Assembly (NCBI GenBank): GCA_021770755.1
Contig: JAETQI010000013.1
Span: 1 to 64,000, forward strand
Reading direction: 5' to 3'
From: Lachnospiraceae bacterium
GTDB taxonomy: Bacteria > Bacillota > Clostridia > Lachnospirales > Lachnospiraceae
Length of the DNA stretch: 64,000 bases
Position 1 is the first letter of the stretch. Each line of letters opens with the position of its first letter. This document shows, piece after piece, positions 62,556 to 64,000 of this stretch. The position numbers and the translations under genes are program-made. The notes under the pieces are model-generated. The model was not told the DNA's origin. It saw nothing but the letters and a program-made list of their open reading frames with translations, and searched no databases.

Positions 62556-64000
62556 ATGGCGGCAGAAGGACAGAAGATCAGGGCGCTGAATCTCTCACAG
62601 AGAGAAGTCGCGATGACACAGCAGGTTTGTCCCCAGGGCGCCCGGAATACGATCTCACTGAAATTATATCTGCCGGATCGTACACCGCAGGCAGTGAAGG
62701 CGGCGGCGGATCAGGTGCTTGACAGCGCCGACATCTTTGCCGCATCATTGCGGCATGACGCTCACGAGTGGCAGATGGTATATGGGGAGAAGAGGCTGTA
62801 CACATGCAGTGTGTGGGAAGCATACACTGTGGAACAGGCTGAAAATCAGATGGCAGCGCTGGACAGGATCCCTATGGACATGGAAAAGCAGTTGTACCAT
62901 GCAGTTGTGATGCCGCTCTTAGGAGGCGGCGTCTATTTGTATGTGCGTTTTCACCATGTCATCATAGACGGCTATGGCATGAGCCTCTTTGTGCAGAAGG
63001 TTCTGGATGCGCTTGGCAAAAAGGCGGTAGCAGAATCTGTTTTTGCCGGGGAGGACGCTGCGATGGTGATGCAGGAAAGCGAGGACACTGCACGCGCATT
63101 CTGGCGGGACTACTTCAAGGATGCGGATTTCGAACCTGCTGTTTTCCCGAAGATCGATCCAGATGCGCACGAGGCATCACAGACACGGTCCCGCTCTGAC
63201 GGGGAAACGGAAAATGCAATGGGATCCGGCAGGATCACGCGCCGCGTGCCGGAGGCGCTCATGCGCGGGATCGAGGTGTTTGGCAGGCGGGAACAGGTCA
63301 CTGTGCCGTATATCGTGGCGGCGGCATACGCGTATTATCTCGCACAGGCGTCCGGAAAACCGGATGCTGTATTTTTGATGCCGCGCCTGGGACGGACAGC
63401 GGAACAGATGGATACGCTGGGCTGCTTCACGCTGCTTGTCCCTGTGTGTGTCAGGACAGAGGGAGCGGGTTCCTTTGCGGCGCTGTGCCGGGCAGCAGAG
63501 CATGCGTCGCGGGAAGCTTCGGCGCATAAGCATACGGGGTTTGACAGGATCCTCTCTGTTTTGCGCGAGGACGGCACGATATCGGATGCGCTTTCCGAGT
63601 ACGTGTTCAATTTTTACCGGTTTCAGTATCATACCGAACTGGATTACCGTGTCCGGTTCAGTGTCGCCGGCGACATGAGCAACCATATGACGTTCAGTCT
63701 GTTTTATGACAGCGACGGCGGACTGAATATGCAGTTTGACTACCATAAACAGTATTATACAAAAGAGCGGGCGGCATATCTTGCGGATGCTCTCTGTGCG
63801 ATCCTGGACAGGGGTGTGCGGGAAAATGTGCTGTCATGGCCGGTTGGGGAAGCAGAGTTTCAAAAGGTTACCTCGATCGCCGGGAAAAAGATCGATGTTC
63901 CGGATGACCTGACGATCCCCTTCCTGTTCCGGCTGGCGGCAGAATGCTACAGGGACAGACCGGCAGTGTATGCGGGCGACAAGACGCTCACCTTTGCACA
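62556..64000 (+). CDS. Second NRPS, starting with a condensation domain (runs off the window)
   Basis: The frame is open from ATG 62556 to the window end (481 codons). It begins with a condensation domain: LSQREVAMTQQV, then VYLYVRFHHVIIDGYGMSLF with the HHxxxDG catalytic motif, then GCFTLLVPVCVRTEGAGSF and YVFNFYRFQYHT. From about residue 445 an adenylation domain begins (TIPFLFRLAAECYRDRPAVYAGDKTLTFA). The ribosome site is weak, and coupling to the STAS gene 2 nt upstream is likely. The initial C domain could acylate the first residue or accept a chain from another protein. Confidence 0.93.
   Translation, partial: MAAEGQKIRALNLSQREVAMTQQVCPQGARNTISLKLYLPDRTPQAVKAAADQVLDSADIFAASLRHDAHEWQMVYGEKRLYTCSVWEAYTVEQAENQMAALDRIPMDMEKQLYHAVVMPLLGGGVYLYVRFHHVIIDGYGMSLFVQKVLDALGKKAVAESVFAGEDAAMVMQESEDTARAFWRDYFKDADFEPAVFPKIDPDAHEASQTRSRSDGETENAMGSGRITRRVPEALMRGIEVFGRREQVTVPYIVAAAYAYYLAQASGKPDAVFLMPRLGRTAEQMDTLGCFTLLVPVCVRTEGAGSFAALCRAAEHASREASAHKHTGFDRILSVLREDGTISDALSEYVFNFYRFQYHTELDYRVRFSVAGDMSNHMTFSLFYDSDGGLNMQFDYHKQYYTKERAAYLADALCAILDRGVRENVLSWPVGEAEFQKVTSIAGKKIDVPDDLTIPFLFRLAAECYRDRPAVYAGDKTLTFA

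Noticed and set aside
1-64000. CRISPR arrays, tRNA or rRNA genes
   Set aside because: No regularly spaced repeats and no tRNA or rRNA signatures were seen on reading either strand.

Overview
The window looks like a chromosomal segment of a gut-type Clostridia bacterium, most likely a Lachnospiraceae relative. The grounds are AGGAGG-type ribosome sites, an agr-type peptide quorum-sensing locus, a T-box in front of thrS, YtrA-type GntR/ABC genes, a GPH-symporter glycoside locus and a reductase-terminated NRPS. No rRNA, tRNA or CRISPR array was seen, and the species cannot be named from the sequence.

Region 1 (1-3.3 kb) is an agr-like locus in the order agrA-agrC-agrD-agrB. AgrB keeps its catalytic His/Cys pair, and the AgrD core predicts a Cys-Met-Trp-Phe-Leu thiolactone. 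However, agrA and agrC are each split by a frame change and agrD has a stop at codon 5. Two LytTR-type direct-repeat pairs (2200-2231 and 3549-3580) have the same 21-bp period. The second sits on a good promoter pointing into the next region.

Region 2 (3.3-16.6 kb) is accessory DNA. It holds a small sigma-like factor, about 630 bp of non-coding hairpin-rich DNA, several very small proteins and three consecutive large serine recombinases, the middle one without a catalytic domain. Cargo follows: a PIN toxin-antitoxin pair, a DUF3888-like protein, an SRAP protein, an Rpn/PD-(D/E)XK protein with a detached second copy of its C-terminal tail, and an AT-rich possible nuclease. It reads as an integrative element or its remains.

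Region 3 (16.6-33.6 kb) is a carbohydrate locus. An AraC regulator is divergent from a clan GH-A hydrolase, a GPH symporter, a GH78 alpha-L-rhamnosidase, a domain-permuted GH3, a GH94 phosphorylase-like enzyme, a second GH3 and a GH35-like enzyme. None has an obvious signal peptide, so the likely scheme is import of a small (perhaps plant) glycoside followed by cytoplasmic stripping of rhamnose and beta-linked sugars.

Region 4 (33.6-48.1 kb) is mostly ordinary. It has an AI-2E exporter remnant, a Bce/Vra-like two-component system with an ABC exporter, a DUF1349 protein, an IS1096-passenger-like protein, a radical SAM protein, T-box-thrS, a ytrABC-like operon, and an AraC/GH4 pair.

Region 5 (48.2 kb to the end) is a GC-rich biosynthetic cluster and the most interesting part. 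A 2995-residue NRPS (A-T-C-A-T-C-A-T-R) should release a peptide aldehyde. It is followed by a MATE exporter fused to an RsbW-like ATPase domain, a membrane acyltransferase, an Sfp-type phosphopantetheinyl transferase continuous with a Cys-rich DUF6485-like domain, a VOC protein, a MIF-like tautomerase, a STAS protein, and a second NRPS that starts with a condensation domain and runs off the window. The fused ATPase and the STAS protein suggest partner-switching control built into the exporter, which I do not recognise as a described arrangement.
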